A DNA stretch of 64,000 nt from Loktanella atrilutea (GTDB taxonomy: Bacteria; Pseudomonadota; Alphaproteobacteria; Rhodobacterales; Rhodobacteraceae). Made by a program: the position numbers and the translations under genes. Shown here piece after piece: positions 44,179 to 53,225 of the stretch. The stretch is from positions 1 to 64,000 of the forward strand of contig NZ_FQUE01000003.1 of NCBI RefSeq assembly GCF_900128995.1, written 5' to 3'. Numbering within the stretch: the stretch's first letter is position 1; each line of letters starts with the position of its first letter. The notes beneath the pieces are model-generated. The model searched no databases. It had not been told where the DNA came from and saw nothing but the letters and a program-made list of their open reading frames with translations.

Positions 44179-47100
44179 GCCCCAAGCGCCTTGGCATCGC
44201 GCAACTCGCGCACCAGCCGCGCCTCTTCCTCTGCCTTGGGGGTGGTGAACCGTGCGAGCAGCAGATAGGCGACCGGCGTCAGGTAAAGGGTCGAGATCGT
44301 CGCCAGCCCCAGCCCGCCCACGATGATCCAGCCCAGCGCCTCGCGCGCCTCGGCGCCCGCACCGGCGGAAAAGATCAGCGGCACGCCGCCCAGCACGGTC
44401 GAGACCATGGTCATCATCACCGGCCGCAACCGGATGGTGGAGGCATCGAAGATGGCAGAATGGATATCCTGCCCGTCGTCGCGCAGCTGGTTAGCGAATT
44501 CCACGATCAGGATGCCGTTCTTGGCCATGATCCCCACCAGCATCACCAGCCCGATCTGGCTGTAGACGTTCAGGCTTTGCCCCGACAGCAGCAGCGCGAA
44601 GATCGCGCAGGCCAGTCCCAGCGGCACCGTGGACATCACCACGATGGCCGAGATGAAGCTTTCGAATTGTGCCGACAGGACGAGGAACACGATCAGGATG
44701 GCGAAGCCGAAGGTGACGACCAGCCCGCCTGCCGTCTGGTCCAGCGTCGCCGCCTCGGCCAGCGGCACGATGCGGTTCTGTTCGGCCAGCACCTCGGCCC
44801 CGATCTGCTGCACCTGATCGAAAGCGGCGCCGAGGGCCAGTTCCGGCGTCAGCCCGGCGGTGATCTCGACCGCGCGGTTCTGTCCCTCGCGGGTCAGTTC
44901 GGGGGCGACGGCGCGTTCTTCCAGCGTGACGAAGCTGGACATCGGCACCATCTGCCCGTCGCCGGACTGAATGAAGACGTTTTCCAGATCGCCGGGATCG
45001 TTCACCGGGTCGCGGGTCGACAGCATCTCGATGTCGTAGCTGGTATCGTCGATGAAGACCGACCCGACCGGCGCACCGTCCAGCACCGCGCGCAGGGCCT
45101 GCCCCAGCCCGGTGATGTCGATGCCAAGGTCGGCGGCCCGTGTCCGGTCGATCTGGATGAAGAGCTGCGGCTGGGTCGTCTCGTAGCCGAGGTCGATCTG
45201 TCCCAGCGCCGGGTCCTGCCGCATCCGCTCTACCATCGTGGCCGAAACCTCTGCCAATTGTTCGTAATTGTCGCCGGTGATGGCAAAGCGCAGCCCCTCG
45301 CCCGCACCACGGATGCCAAGAGAGTTCGGCTGGATCGCGAAGGCCCGCACGCCGACGATGCCGCGCAGCTTGCCATTGATCTCGCCCACGATCTCCTGCT
45401 GACTGCGGGCCCGATCCTCCCAGTTGGCCAGACTGATGACCATGAAGCCGCCATTGCCGCCGAACCCGCTGATCGCGAAGACGTTCGTGACCTCGCCGCT
45501 GGCGCGGAGCGGGTCGATGATGCCCTCGATCTCTTTCATCTTGGCGTTGGTGTAGTCGACCGACACCCCCTGCGGCACCGATACGCGCAACAGGGCCACC
45601 GCGCGATCCTCTGGCGGGGTCAGTTCGCTGCGGATGCCGCCGGCCACGAGGATCGCCGTGGCGCCGAAGAGCGCCGCCACCAGCACGACGACCAGCGGGG
45701 CTGCCAGCGCGCCTTTCAGCGTCGCGGCATAGAAGCCGCCCAAGCGGTCGCCCAGCCAGACCATCGGCCCACGCGGCGCCTGCGTCATGTCGCGGGTCAG
45801 CAGGCGGCTGGCCAGCACAGGGCAGAGCGTCAGTGCCACCAGCGACGACAGCATGACCGCGATGGCCAGCGTAAAGCCGAATTCGCGGAACAGCCCGCCC
45901 GCCTGCCCGGGCAGGAACGACAGCGGGACGAAGACTGCGGCCAGCGTCGCGGTCGTGGTGACGACGGCGAAGAAGACCTGCCGCGTGCCAAGCACGGCAG
46001 CCGCGCGGGCGCCCATCCCTTCGGACCTGCGCCGCACGATGTTTTCAAGCACCACGATGGCGTCGTCCACAACCATCCCCGTCGCCAGCACCAGCGCCAG
46101 CAGCGTCAGGATGTTGACCGAAAATCCGACGATGTAGACGGCAGCCAGCGTGCCGATCAGCGACACCGGCAGGGTCAGCGCGGGGATCAGCGTCGCCCGC
46201 CAGTCGCGCAGGAAGATGTAGATGATGACGACCACGATCAGCGTCGCGAGGCCCAGCGTCTTCAGCACCTCTGTGATCGCGCCGTTGATGAAGACCGCAT
46301 CGTCGGAGGTGACGAAGATGCTGACGTCGTCGGGCAGGGTCCGGTCCAGCTCTGCCACCACCGCGCGCACGGCCTTGGAGATTTCCAGCGTATTGCTCGT
46401 CGCCTGACGGATCACGCCGAGGCCGAGGCCCGTCTGCCCGTTCGCCCGCAGCACGGTTTCATTCGGGGCGGGGCCAAGGGTCACGGTCGCCACGTCGCGG
46501 ATGAAGACGTTGTCGGCCAGTTCCAGATCGCCGAAGGCCTCTGGCGTGGCAACGGTGGCGGTGGTGCGCACGTTGATGGTCTGGCGGCTGCCGGACAGGT
46601 CGCCCGCGGGCGCGTCGAAGGCCACGTCGGACAGGGCATTCCGCACGTCCGCCAGCGTCAGCCCGCGGCTGGCGAGCGCCGCCATGTCGATGTCGACGCG
46701 AAAGATCGGCGCGCGGTCGCCGTAGATCTGCAGATCGGCGACACCGGCGACAGAGATCAGCCGATCCTCTACCTGTTCCTGCACGATGTCGGTGAGGTCC
46801 TGCGGCGACCGCGTGGCGGATGTGACCGCGACACGGATCACCGGTTGCGCGTTGGCGTCCGCCTTGACGATGCGCGGTTCGTCCGCACCTTCGGGCAGGT
46901 TGTTCACGATCCGCGCTACCGCGTCGCGGGCATCCGTCGCCGCCACGTCCAGATCGACGTCGTCGCCGAATTCGAGCGTCACGCGGCTTTGCCCGAATTC
47001 CGAGCTGGAGGAGATGCTGCGGATGCCGGACACCCGGCCCAGCGCCCCCTCGATCCGTCCTGTCAGCTCCTGATCGACGGTCTCGGGCGAGGCGCCCTCG

Positions 47101-47300
47101 AAATCGGTGCGGACGGTGATGACGGGGCGGTCGACGTCTGGCAGTTCGCGGACCTCGACGCCCAGCAGCCCCGCGATCCCGGCGATGATGATCAGCGCGC
47201 TGAGCACGAAGGCGAGGATCGGGCGGCGTACGAAGAGCGCCGTGCCGCCGGGGGCGGGGGCATCCGTGTCTGTCTCTGGCTCTGGTCCGGTCTGGGTCAT
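44175..47300 (-). CDS. RND efflux transporter, inner-membrane pump
   Basis: 1041 aa, typical of HAE1/AcrB-type pumps. Twelve transmembrane helices with two large periplasmic loops; the first helix lies in FVRRPILAFVLSALIIIAG (about 24-42). Proton-relay region GMVVDDAIVVLENI (about 405-418) in helix 4, and RPVMMTMVSTVLGGVPL near helix 11. The short hydrophilic N-terminus is Asp/Glu/Pro-rich. It follows the adaptor gene by 30 nt. No outer-membrane channel gene is adjacent, so it must recruit a TolC-like protein from elsewhere. Its TAG stop codon overlaps the convergent acetamidase TAG at CTAG. Confidence 0.95.
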   Translation of the reverse strand: MTQTGPEPETDTDAPAPGGTALFVRRPILAFVLSALIIIAGIAGLLGVEVRELPDVDRPVITVRTDFEGASPETVDQELTGRIEGALGRVSGIRSISSSSEFGQSRVTLEFGDDVDLDVAATDARDAVARIVNNLPEGADEPRIVKADANAQPVIRVAVTSATRSPQDLTDIVQEQVEDRLISVAGVADLQIYGDRAPIFRVDIDMAALASRGLTLADVRNALSDVAFDAPAGDLSGSRQTINVRTTATVATPEAFGDLELADNVFIRDVATVTLGPAPNETVLRANGQTGLGLGVIRQATSNTLEISKAVRAVVAELDRTLPDDVSIFVTSDDAVFINGAITEVLKTLGLATLIVVVIIYIFLRDWRATLIPALTLPVSLIGTLAAVYIVGFSVNILTLLALVLATGMVVDDAIVVLENIVRRRSEGMGARAAAVLGTRQVFFAVVTTTATLAAVFVPLSFLPGQAGGLFREFGFTLAIAVMLSSLVALTLCPVLASRLLTRDMTQAPRGPMVWLGDRLGGFYAATLKGALAAPLVVVLVAALFGATAILVAGGIRSELTPPEDRAVALLRVSVPQGVSVDYTNAKMKEIEGIIDPLRASGEVTNVFAISGFGGNGGFMVISLANWEDRARSQQEIVGEINGKLRGIVGVRAFAIQPNSLGIRGAGEGLRFAITGDNYEQLAEVSATMVERMRQDPALGQIDLGYETTQPQLFIQIDRTRAADLGIDITGLGQALRAVLDGAPVGSVFIDDTSYDIEMLSTRDPVNDPGDLENVFIQSGDGQMVPMSSFVTLEERAVAPELTREGQNRAVEITAGLTPELALGAAFDQVQQIGAEVLAEQNRIVPLAEAATLDQTAGGLVVTFGFAILIVFLVLSAQFESFISAIVVMSTVPLGLACAIFALLLSGQSLNVYSQIGLVMLVGIMAKNGILIVEFANQLRDDGQDIHSAIFDASTIRLRPVMMTMVSTVLGGVPLIFSAGAGAEAREALGWIIVGGLGLATISTLYLTPVAYLLLARFTTPKAEEEARLVRELRDAKALGA

Positions 47301-47330
47301 GGGTGGCCTTGGCGGAAGGGGAAACGGCGG

Positions 47331-48503
47331 TCAGTCGGCGGTGGGTGGCGGCTCTGCCGGGTTCACGGCGGCGCGGGCGGCGTCGGATGGCACGATCTCG
47401 ACCGGGGCGCCGTCGCGCAGGGTCTGCACGCCTTCGGTGATGACATCCTCGCCTTCGGTCAGGTCGGCCTCTACCAGGATGTCGTCGGCGTTGCGCTGGC
47501 GGATCACGACGGGGACGCGCGCGGCGGCACCGTCGCGCACCGCCCAGACGTAGGAGCCTTCGTTCGACCACTGCAGCGCCAGCGGGTCGATCACCGGATA
47601 GGGGTCGCCCTCGAAGGCGAGGTCGACGCGGAAGGCCATGCCCGAGCGCAGCAGGTCATCGTCATTCGCCACCACGCCCTGCACCCGCAGGGTGCGGCTG
47701 GCCAGATCGACGACGTTGTCGATGGCGCGAATGCGCCCTTCGAGTGTCTGGTCGGGCCGCGCGAGGGGCGTCAGGCGGATCTTTTGCCCCACCGCGATCT
47801 GGCCGATCACCCGTTCCGGCAGGCTGAAGTCGATCAGCATCTGCGACTGGTCCGTGATGACGCCGATGGCGTCCTGCGTGGCGATGCGGGCGCCCTCCTC
47901 CACCGCCAGCAGGCCGATCCGTCCGGCGATGGGGGCGCGGACCGTGCGCTGCGACAGGTCGAAATCCGCCTGGCGCACCGCCAGTTCCGCCGTTTTGACC
48001 GCAAGCTGCGCCGCCTGAAAGGTTACCGCGGCGGATGCGCCGGTCTGACGCAGCTGGGTCTGGCGTTCCAGTTCCGCCTGCGCGTCGTCCAGCATCACCT
48101 GCGCGTTGGACACCGCGATCTGCTGCGCCTCGTCGTCGAGTTCCGCGAGGATGTCGCCCTGCGCCACGGTGCCGCCGTCATCCACCGCCACCCGGCGGAC
48201 GAGGCCCGCGGTCTCTGTCCTCACGGTGACGGACCGGATCGCCTGCGCGTCGCCGATGGCGCTGATGCGGTCGTCCAGCACACCCATGGCGACCGGGACG
48301 CTGATGACGCGGGCCGGCCCACCGCCGCCGCGCGGCCCGGCGGGAGCGGCCTCGGCTTCCGCCTCTTGCGCGGGGATGCCGAGCAGGTCGGTCACGCCGG
48401 CGCGGTCCAGCAGCGCACGGGCCGATGGAACGTAGAAGATCCAAGCGGCAAGCGCCGCGGCCAGAACGACGAGGCCGATCAGGCATTGCTTGAACAGGGA
48501 CAT
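47331..48503 (-). CDS. RND efflux periplasmic adaptor (membrane fusion protein)
   Basis: 390 aa. N-terminal anchor helix (about 6-25), then lipoyl/barrel-sandwich halves (SVTVRTETAGLVRRVAVDDGG, about 92-112, and VRAPIAGRIGLLAVEEGARI) flanking a coiled-coil hairpin (about 130-185), a beta-barrel domain and a membrane-proximal domain. A Gly/Pro-rich linker (AAPAGPRGGGG) follows the anchor. Connects the RND pump with an outer-membrane channel. First gene of the adaptor-pump operon; GGAGAGCGG precedes the ATG. Confidence 0.94.
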   Translation of the reverse strand: MSLFKQCLIGLVVLAAALAAWIFYVPSARALLDRAGVTDLLGIPAQEAEAEAAPAGPRGGGGPARVISVPVAMGVLDDRISAIGDAQAIRSVTVRTETAGLVRRVAVDDGGTVAQGDILAELDDEAQQIAVSNAQVMLDDAQAELERQTQLRQTGASAAVTFQAAQLAVKTAELAVRQADFDLSQRTVRAPIAGRIGLLAVEEGARIATQDAIGVITDQSQMLIDFSLPERVIGQIAVGQKIRLTPLARPDQTLEGRIRAIDNVVDLASRTLRVQGVVANDDDLLRSGMAFRVDLAFEGDPYPVIDPLALQWSNEGSYVWAVRDGAAARVPVVIRQRNADDILVEADLTEGEDVITEGVQTLRDGAPVEIVPSDAARAAVNPAEPPPTAD

Positions 48504-48548
48504 CCGCTCTCCTTGGGCAAGGGGCCACCCGGGCCTGCCTGATGCAAT

Positions 48549-48668
48549 CTAGTGCCACGAAACCCGACGTCCCGCCACGGTGATACGCCCGTCCATCACG
48601 ATCCCGTCGGTCGTCAGATAGTTTTGCACCACCGGCGCCCAAATGACATGTTGTCGCGGCCGCCGCAT
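48549..48668 (-). CDS. Possible 39-aa small ORF
   Basis: 39 codons with an ATG at 48668 and stop codon at 48549, in the 235-nt gap between the divergent adaptor and serB genes. The product starts MRRPRQHVIWAPVVQNY, without a recognised motif. The upstream sequence (AGGGCAGGGAC) is a mediocre ribosome binding site. It could equally be the serB upstream region read in an open frame. Confidence 0.25.
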   Translation of the reverse strand: MRRPRQHVIWAPVVQNYLTTDGIVMDGRITVAGRRVSWH

Positions 48669-48738
48669 GTCCCTGCCCTTTTCCCTTCCGGCGAAACGGG
48701 CTAGCTGAACCGCAAACCTGACGCGAAAGGCTTTGGGG

Positions 48739-49608
48739 ATGTTCACGATCACGCTTATTGCCAAGCCCGGCCAGCTTGACGCCCCCGTGGCAGAGACCCT
48801 GCGCAAGGCCTGGGCCGGTGGCCCGGTGGACTGGCTGTCCCCGAACGAGGCGGCGGCCTTTGTCGTGCAGCGGGTGCCGGACCGGTTCTGGGGCGTGTGG
48901 GAGGATCTGCAGCGGCGGGAGATCGACCTTGTGATGCAGCCCAGCGCCAGTCGCCACAAGCGCATGCTGCTGGCCGACATGGACAGCACCATGATCCGGC
49001 AGGAATGCATCGACGAACTGGCGGCAGAGGCGGGCGTGGGCGACCGGGTCGCCGCGATCACCGCCAAGGCGATGAACGGAGAGCTCGATTTCGAAGGCGC
49101 GCTGATCGAGCGGGTGGGCCTGTTGAAGGGCCTGCCGGAGAGCATCATCCGCCACGTCCTCGATACCCGCATCCAGCTGATGCCGGGGGGATATGAACTG
49201 GTGCAGACGATGAAGGCGCACGGCGGCCACGCGGCGCTGGTATCCGGTGGGTTCACCGCCTTCACGCAGGCCATCGCCGCGGCGCTGGGCTTTGACGAAC
49301 ACCGGGCGAACACGCTGCTGGTCGAGGGTGGCCGGCTGACCGGCGATGTCGCGCGACCCATCCTTGGCCGTCAGGCCAAGGTAACGGCGCTGGAAGAGAT
49401 CACCGCCCGCCTTGGCCTGACCGAGGACGACGTGATCGCCGTCGGCGACGGGGCCAACGACCTTGGCATGCTGGGCCGTGCGGGGATCGGCGTGGCGCTG
49501 CACGCCAAGCCGAGCGTGCAGGCGGAATGCGATGTGCGGATCAATCACGGCGATCTGACCGCGCTCTTGTTCGTGCAGGGCTATGCCCGCAGCGCATTCG
49601 TGACCTGA
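48739..49608 (+). CDS. serB: Phosphoserine phosphatase
   Basis: 289 aa. Last step of serine synthesis, a HAD hydrolase with an N-terminal ACT-like part (about 1-70). HAD motifs: nucleophile loop LLADMDSTMIRQECIDELA (about 79-97), VSGGFTAFT, and GDGANDLGML. Length agrees with alphaproteobacterial SerB. The ATG at 48739 is preceded by GAAAGGCTTTGGGG; a TTG 6 nt upstream is less likely. Followed 6 nt later by the TSUP transporter gene on the same strand. Confidence 0.96.
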   Translation: MFTITLIAKPGQLDAPVAETLRKAWAGGPVDWLSPNEAAAFVVQRVPDRFWGVWEDLQRREIDLVMQPSASRHKRMLLADMDSTMIRQECIDELAAEAGVGDRVAAITAKAMNGELDFEGALIERVGLLKGLPESIIRHVLDTRIQLMPGGYELVQTMKAHGGHAALVSGGFTAFTQAIAAALGFDEHRANTLLVEGGRLTGDVARPILGRQAKVTALEEITARLGLTEDDVIAVGDGANDLGMLGRAGIGVALHAKPSVQAECDVRINHGDLTALLFVQGYARSAFVT

Positions 49609-49614
49609 CGCGCC

Positions 49615-50376
49615 ATGTTCGAAGTCGCGACCGACGTTCTGATCTGGCTGATGCTGGCAGCCTTCGTGGCCGGCATGGTCGATTCCATTGCCGGCGGCGG
49701 CGGCCTGATCACCGTGCCGGTGCTGGTGCTGGCCGGGGCGCCGCCCGTCACCGCCATCGCCACGAACAAGGTGCAGGGCGTATTCGGCGCCGGGATGGCC
49801 GCGATCAGCTATGCCCGCGGCGGTCACGTCGATCCGCGGCGTCAGATGAAATCCGCGCTGCTGGCGCTGGTGGCCGGTGTGGGCGGGGCGCTGCTGACGT
49901 CCCACCTGCCGACCGAGGTGATCCGTCTGGGCCTGCCGGTCCTTTTGATCGGGATCGCGCTGTTTTTCGCGCTGAAGCCGGGGCTGAACGACATCGACCG
50001 GGCGCAGCGCATGGCGCCGGGGCTGTTCGCGCTGACCATCGTGCCGCTGGTCGCCTTCTACGACGGGCTGATCGGGCCGGGCGCGGGGGCGTTCTACATG
50101 CTGGGGTTCGTGGCGCTGGCGGGCTACGGCGTGCTGCGCGCCACGGCGCATACCAAATTGCTGAACTTTGCATCCAACCTTGGCGGCATCGGGGCCTATG
50201 CCCTTGTCGCCAGCCCGTGGTGGGGTGTCGGGCTGGCGATGGGGGCGGCGCAGATCGCCGGGGCTTGGGTGGGATCGCGCCTTGCCATGCGGGTCGGCGC
50301 GCGCCTGATCAAGCCGGTGCTGGTGACAGCCGCGACGGCGCTCGCCGTGCGGCTGCTCTGGCAGATGTGGGGCTGA
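49615..50376 (+). CDS. TSUP (TauE/SafE) family permease
   Basis: 253 aa, seven or eight hydrophobic segments. Family signature near the N-terminus, FVAGMVDSIAGGGGLITVPVL (about 17-37), and repeated in GLIGPGAGAFYMLGFVAL. TSUP proteins carry sulfite, sulfoacetate, taurine-derived anions or related carboxylates; the ligand is unknown here. It starts 6 nt after serB and its stop codon abuts that of the convergent rhodanese gene. Confidence 0.92.
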   Translation: MFEVATDVLIWLMLAAFVAGMVDSIAGGGGLITVPVLVLAGAPPVTAIATNKVQGVFGAGMAAISYARGGHVDPRRQMKSALLALVAGVGGALLTSHLPTEVIRLGLPVLLIGIALFFALKPGLNDIDRAQRMAPGLFALTIVPLVAFYDGLIGPGAGAFYMLGFVALAGYGVLRATAHTKLLNFASNLGGIGAYALVASPWWGVGLAMGAAQIAGAWVGSRLAMRVGARLIKPVLVTAATALAVRLLWQMWG

Positions 50377-50757
50377 TTACGCCTCTTCGGTCGGGCCGCC
50401 GGCGTTCTTCCAGTCGGGCACACCGCCGACGTTGGTGACGTCGGTGTAGCCCATTTCCTTCAGCGTCTTGCCGGCCAGTGCCGCCTGACCGCCTGCCCCG
50501 CAGACGAGGTAGTACTTGCCGTCGGGCTTCAGGAAGTCCTTGTGATAGGGCGAGGCCGGGTCGGCGGCGAATTCCATGAACCCGCGCGGCACACGCTTGG
50601 CGCCCTTGATGGTGCCGGTCTTGGCGATGTCGCCCGAATCGCGCACGTCGATCCAGATGCCGCCGTCGTCGGCGCCATGCTTCTTGATGGCCTCTTCGGT
50701 CGGGATCCGGGTGATCACGGCATTGGCTTCCTCGAGGTAGTCTTTTGCGGTCTTCAT
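50377..50757 (-). CDS. Rhodanese-like domain protein
   Basis: 126 aa, single rhodanese domain: GGIWIDVRDSGDIAKTGTIKGAKRVPRG (first half; written here as WIDVRDSGDI and GTIKGAKRVPRG) and active-site cysteine in YYLVCGAGGQAALAG (about residue 86). In canonical rhodaneses an Arg closes the active-site loop; here Gln occupies that place, so sulfur-transfer activity is uncertain. No signal peptide. GGAAGACCCGCG precedes the ATG. Confidence 0.87.
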   Translation of the reverse strand: MKTAKDYLEEANAVITRIPTEEAIKKHGADDGGIWIDVRDSGDIAKTGTIKGAKRVPRGFMEFAADPASPYHKDFLKPDGKYYLVCGAGGQAALAGKTLKEMGYTDVTNVGGVPDWKNAGGPTEEA

Positions 50758-50810
50758 CGCGGGTCTTCCTTCTGTTGCTTCACCCTTGATCTAGTGCGAT
50801 CCGCCGGGCG

Positions 50811-51098
50811 TCAAAGCTTGCGCAGGTAGGCTTTGCTGGCATAGCCGGTGACACCCTGACCGTCGTCCAGCGTGACCCGGCACCACGCGGTATTGCCGTT
50901 CGGATCGCAGCTGTCGACGAAGACCTCCGTACCGTTCGGCAGGCCCAGCACGGCGATATAGCCCGTGCCCGGCCCTGCCCGCAGCTTCAGCATGTCGTCC
51001 GCCTCGACGCCGGCGACGACATAACGGCCCTGCACGACCTCCGGCACGGCGCAGCCGGTCAGCGTGGCGGCCAAGGCGGCGGCAATGACGATCCTCAT
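50811..51098 (-). CDS. SH3-domain lipoprotein
   Basis: 95 aa. Lipoprotein signal with lipobox LTGC (Cys at about residue 16), followed by a bacterial SH3 domain (LKLRAGPGTGYIAVLGLPNGTEV in parts, ending GYASKAYLRKL). Such SH3b domains usually bind peptidoglycan or envelope proteins. Exported and probably anchored in a membrane. Monocistronic or downstream of nothing obvious; GGAGCATCAT precedes the ATG. Confidence 0.85.
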   Translation of the reverse strand: MRIVIAAALAATLTGCAVPEVVQGRYVVAGVEADDMLKLRAGPGTGYIAVLGLPNGTEVFVDSCDPNGNTAWCRVTLDDGQGVTGYASKAYLRKL

Positions 51099-51203
51099 AT
51101 GATGCTCCTGCTCTGCTTCTTTTGCGGCCAGTCTAGCGCGCCGGGGCCGTCGTGGGAACCGGACAGCGCCGGGCGCGGCGATGCTTTGCGAAGGTAAAAA
51201 AAA

Positions 51204-51224
51204 ACCCGGGCACCGGGCCCGGGT
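51204..51224 (-). terminator. Terminator after the response regulator gene
   Basis: ACCCGGGC / GCCCGGGT stem (8 bp, 5-nt loop), followed on the minus strand by nine T residues. It lies 85 nt beyond the stop codon at 51309. Confidence 0.85.
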
Positions 51225-51308
51225 CAGTCCAACAGGGAGGGTGTCACATGACCCGGTGACGCGGGACTCTGATGGCGTAACGCCGCCTGCGCGGTTTCGG
51301 TTCCCGGC

Positions 51309-51995
51309 CTAGGCGACCAGACGGTAGCCGCCCTGTTCCGTCACCAGCAGGCGTGCGTTGGAGGGATCGGGCTCTATCTTCTGCCGCAGGCGGTAGATGT
51401 GGGTTTCCAGCGTGTGGGTGGTGACACCGGCGTTGTAGCCCCAGACCTCGTGCAGCAGGACGTCACGGGCGACCACGCCATCGGAGGCGCGGTAGAGGAA
51501 CTTGAGAATGTTCGTCTCCTTCTCCGTCAGGCGCACCTTCTTGTCGTCCTCGGTCACCAGCATCTTCTGCGCCGGGCGGAAGGTATATGGCCCAAGCTGG
51601 AAGACCGCGTCTTCGGACTGTTCGTGGGTGCGCAACTGGCTGCGGATGCGGGCCAGCAGGACCGGAAACTTGAACGGCTTGCTGACGTAGTCGTTGGCCC
51701 CTGCATCGAGGCCGTAGATCGTGTCAGCATCGCTGTCCTGCGCGGTCAGCATGACGATCGGGCATTTCACGCCCTGCTTGCGCATCAGACGGCACAGCTC
51801 CCTGCCGTCGGTGTCGGGCAGGCCGACGTCGAGGATGATCAGGTCGTAAAGCTGTTCCTTGGCCTTTGTCATCGCGGTCGCGCCGTCGTCGGCTTCGAAC
51901 ACGTCGAAATCTTCGGTCATCAACAGCTGTTCGCCCAGCGCCTCGCGCAGGTCGTCATCATCGTCAACCAGCAGAATTTTCTTCAATTGGGCCAT
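51309..51995 (-). CDS. OmpR/PhoB-family response regulator
   Basis: 228 aa. Receiver domain (about 1-122) with acidic pocket LVDDDDDL, phospho-acceptor Asp in LIILDVGLPDTDG (about residue 57), and conserved T and K (VMLTAQD, VSKPFKFP). C-terminal winged-helix DNA-binding domain (about 130-228; LTEKETNILKFLYRAS, THTLETHIYRLRQKIE). No histidine kinase gene lies next to it, so the partner is elsewhere. GGAGGTCGAT precedes the ATG. Divergent from ribA across a region rich in palindromes. Confidence 0.93.
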   Translation of the reverse strand: MAQLKKILLVDDDDDLREALGEQLLMTEDFDVFEADDGATAMTKAKEQLYDLIILDVGLPDTDGRELCRLMRKQGVKCPIVMLTAQDSDADTIYGLDAGANDYVSKPFKFPVLLARIRSQLRTHEQSEDAVFQLGPYTFRPAQKMLVTEDDKKVRLTEKETNILKFLYRASDGVVARDVLLHEVWGYNAGVTTHTLETHIYRLRQKIEPDPSNARLLVTEQGGYRLVA

Positions 51996-52154
51996 ATCGA
52001 CCTCCAGAACTCTTTCACGACAGGTGTGCAGCAGTCACGTGATCAACAAGTTGTGCTGCAAAAGGTTCACACGGACGTGTGATTTCATATACAAATGTTT
52101 CATTTGTCGCAGGCAGGGCCTAAGTCGGGTCGACGATTGCAAAGGCCTTGACCC
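51996..52154. promoter_or_regulatory. Divergent promoter region with palindromes, response regulator / ribA
   Basis: A 159-nt region, AT-richer than its surroundings. It contains the palindromes TCACGTGA (52035-52042), TCACAC-GGAC-GTGTGA (52067-52082) and ACAAATG-TTT-CATTTGT (52091-52107). These could be operators for autoregulation by the response regulator. No FMN riboswitch-like RNA (GGGGC-rich RFN motif) was seen before ribA. Confidence 0.5.
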
Positions 52155-53225
52155 ATGGGGTTCGCTCCTGACGATACCGAACGACTGGCCCGGGCCCGCG
52201 CGGACCTGCGTATGGGCGTGCCCGTCGTGGTGGCCGGGGCCGGTGTCGTTCTGGCGGCCGAGACGCTGCAGCCCGGTCGTCTGGCCTTGCTGCGCGACAT
52301 GGGTGCTGCGGTCGCCATCACCGACTGGCGCGCGCGGACGCTGAAGGTCGCGGCCTATGATGGCGACGTGGCCCGTATCCTGATCCCCACCGATGCAGGC
52401 CCTGCCTGGGTGCAAGCTTTGGCCAACCCCGCGGATGACCTGCGCAGTCCGATGAAGGGGCCGCTGCGCGCCCTGCGCGACGGGTCCGCCGATCTGGCCC
52501 GCGCGGCCATCGCCCTGTGCAAGTCCGCCCGCCTGCTGCCTGCCGCCGTCGTGGCGCCGCTGGACGATCCTGCGGCATTTGCGGCAACGCATGGCCTGAC
52601 CGTCATCGACGGCTTCGCCGCCCGCGCGACGGATATGTCGCCCTTGACCGGCGTCGTCAGCGCCCGCCTGCCGATGTCCGTATCAGAGGCCGGCCGCCTG
52701 CACGTCTTTCGCCCGCAAGATGGCGGAGAGGAGCATTACGCCGTCGAGATCGGCCAGCCGGACCGCGCCCGCCCGGTGCTTGCGCGCCTGCACTCCGCCT
52801 GCTTCACCGGCGACCTGCTGGGATCGCTGAAATGCGACTGCGGGCCCCAGTTGCGCGCCGCACTGGCGCAGATGGGGGCAGAGGGGCACGGCGTGCTGCT
52901 CTACCTCAACCAAGAGGGGCGCGGCATCGGGCTGGCCAACAAGATGCGCGCCTATGCCCTGCAGGATCAGGGGTTCGACACGGTCGAGGCGAACCATCGA
53001 CTCGGCTTTCACGACGACGAGCGCGATTTCCGCATCGGCGCCGCGATCCTGCGGCAAATGGGATTCTCGGCCGTCCGACTGCTGACCAACAACCCCGCCA
53101 AGATCCTTCGGATGGAGGCCTCTGGCATCAGCGTGGTCGAACGTGTGCCGCTGAAGGTAGGCGAGAACGCCCACAACCACGCCTATCTTGCCACCAAGGC
53201 GGCCAAGTCCGGCCATTTGCTTTAA
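52155..53225 (+). CDS. ribA: GTP cyclohydrolase II with N-terminal degenerate extension
   Basis: 356 aa. Opens GTP to diamino-hydroxy-ribosylamino-pyrimidine phosphate, the first step of riboflavin synthesis. The C-terminal RibA domain (about 165-356) has the zinc cysteines in [21 protein letters not shown] (three Cys, about 215-235), and the GTP/catalytic parts [16 protein letters not shown] and [11 protein letters not shown]. Residues 1-150 resemble the RibB-like extension of this alphaproteobacterial form, but I see no clear DHBP-synthase catalytic motif, so this part is probably non-catalytic. The ATG at 52155 lacks a strong RBS. Confidence 0.92.
   Translation: MGFAPDDTERLARARADLRMGVPVVVAGAGVVLAAETLQPGRLALLRDMGAAVAITDWRARTLKVAAYDGDVARILIPTDAGPAWVQALANPADDLRSPMKGPLRALRDGSADLARAAIALCKSARLLPAAVVAPLDDPAAFAATHGLTVIDGFAARATDMSPLTGVVSARLPMSVSEAGRLHVFRPQDGGEEHYAVEIGQPDRARPVLARLHSACFTGDLLGSLKCDCGPQLRAALAQMGAEGHGVLLYLNQEGRGIGLANKMRAYALQDQGFDTVEANHRLGFHDDERDFRIGAAILRQMGFSAVRLLTNNPAKILRMEASGISVVERVPLKVGENAHNHAYLATKAAKSGHLL

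Noticed and set aside
44460-48542. A 1360-codon open frame antisense to the RND pump and its adaptor
   Set aside because: Amino-acid composition is dominated by Arg, His, Gln, Asp and Val as expected for a shadow of a high-GC gene. It has no motif, and both genes on the other strand are unambiguous.
51996-52154. Possible FMN riboswitch before ribA
   Set aside because: The conserved RFN sequence blocks are not visible; only simple palindromes are present.
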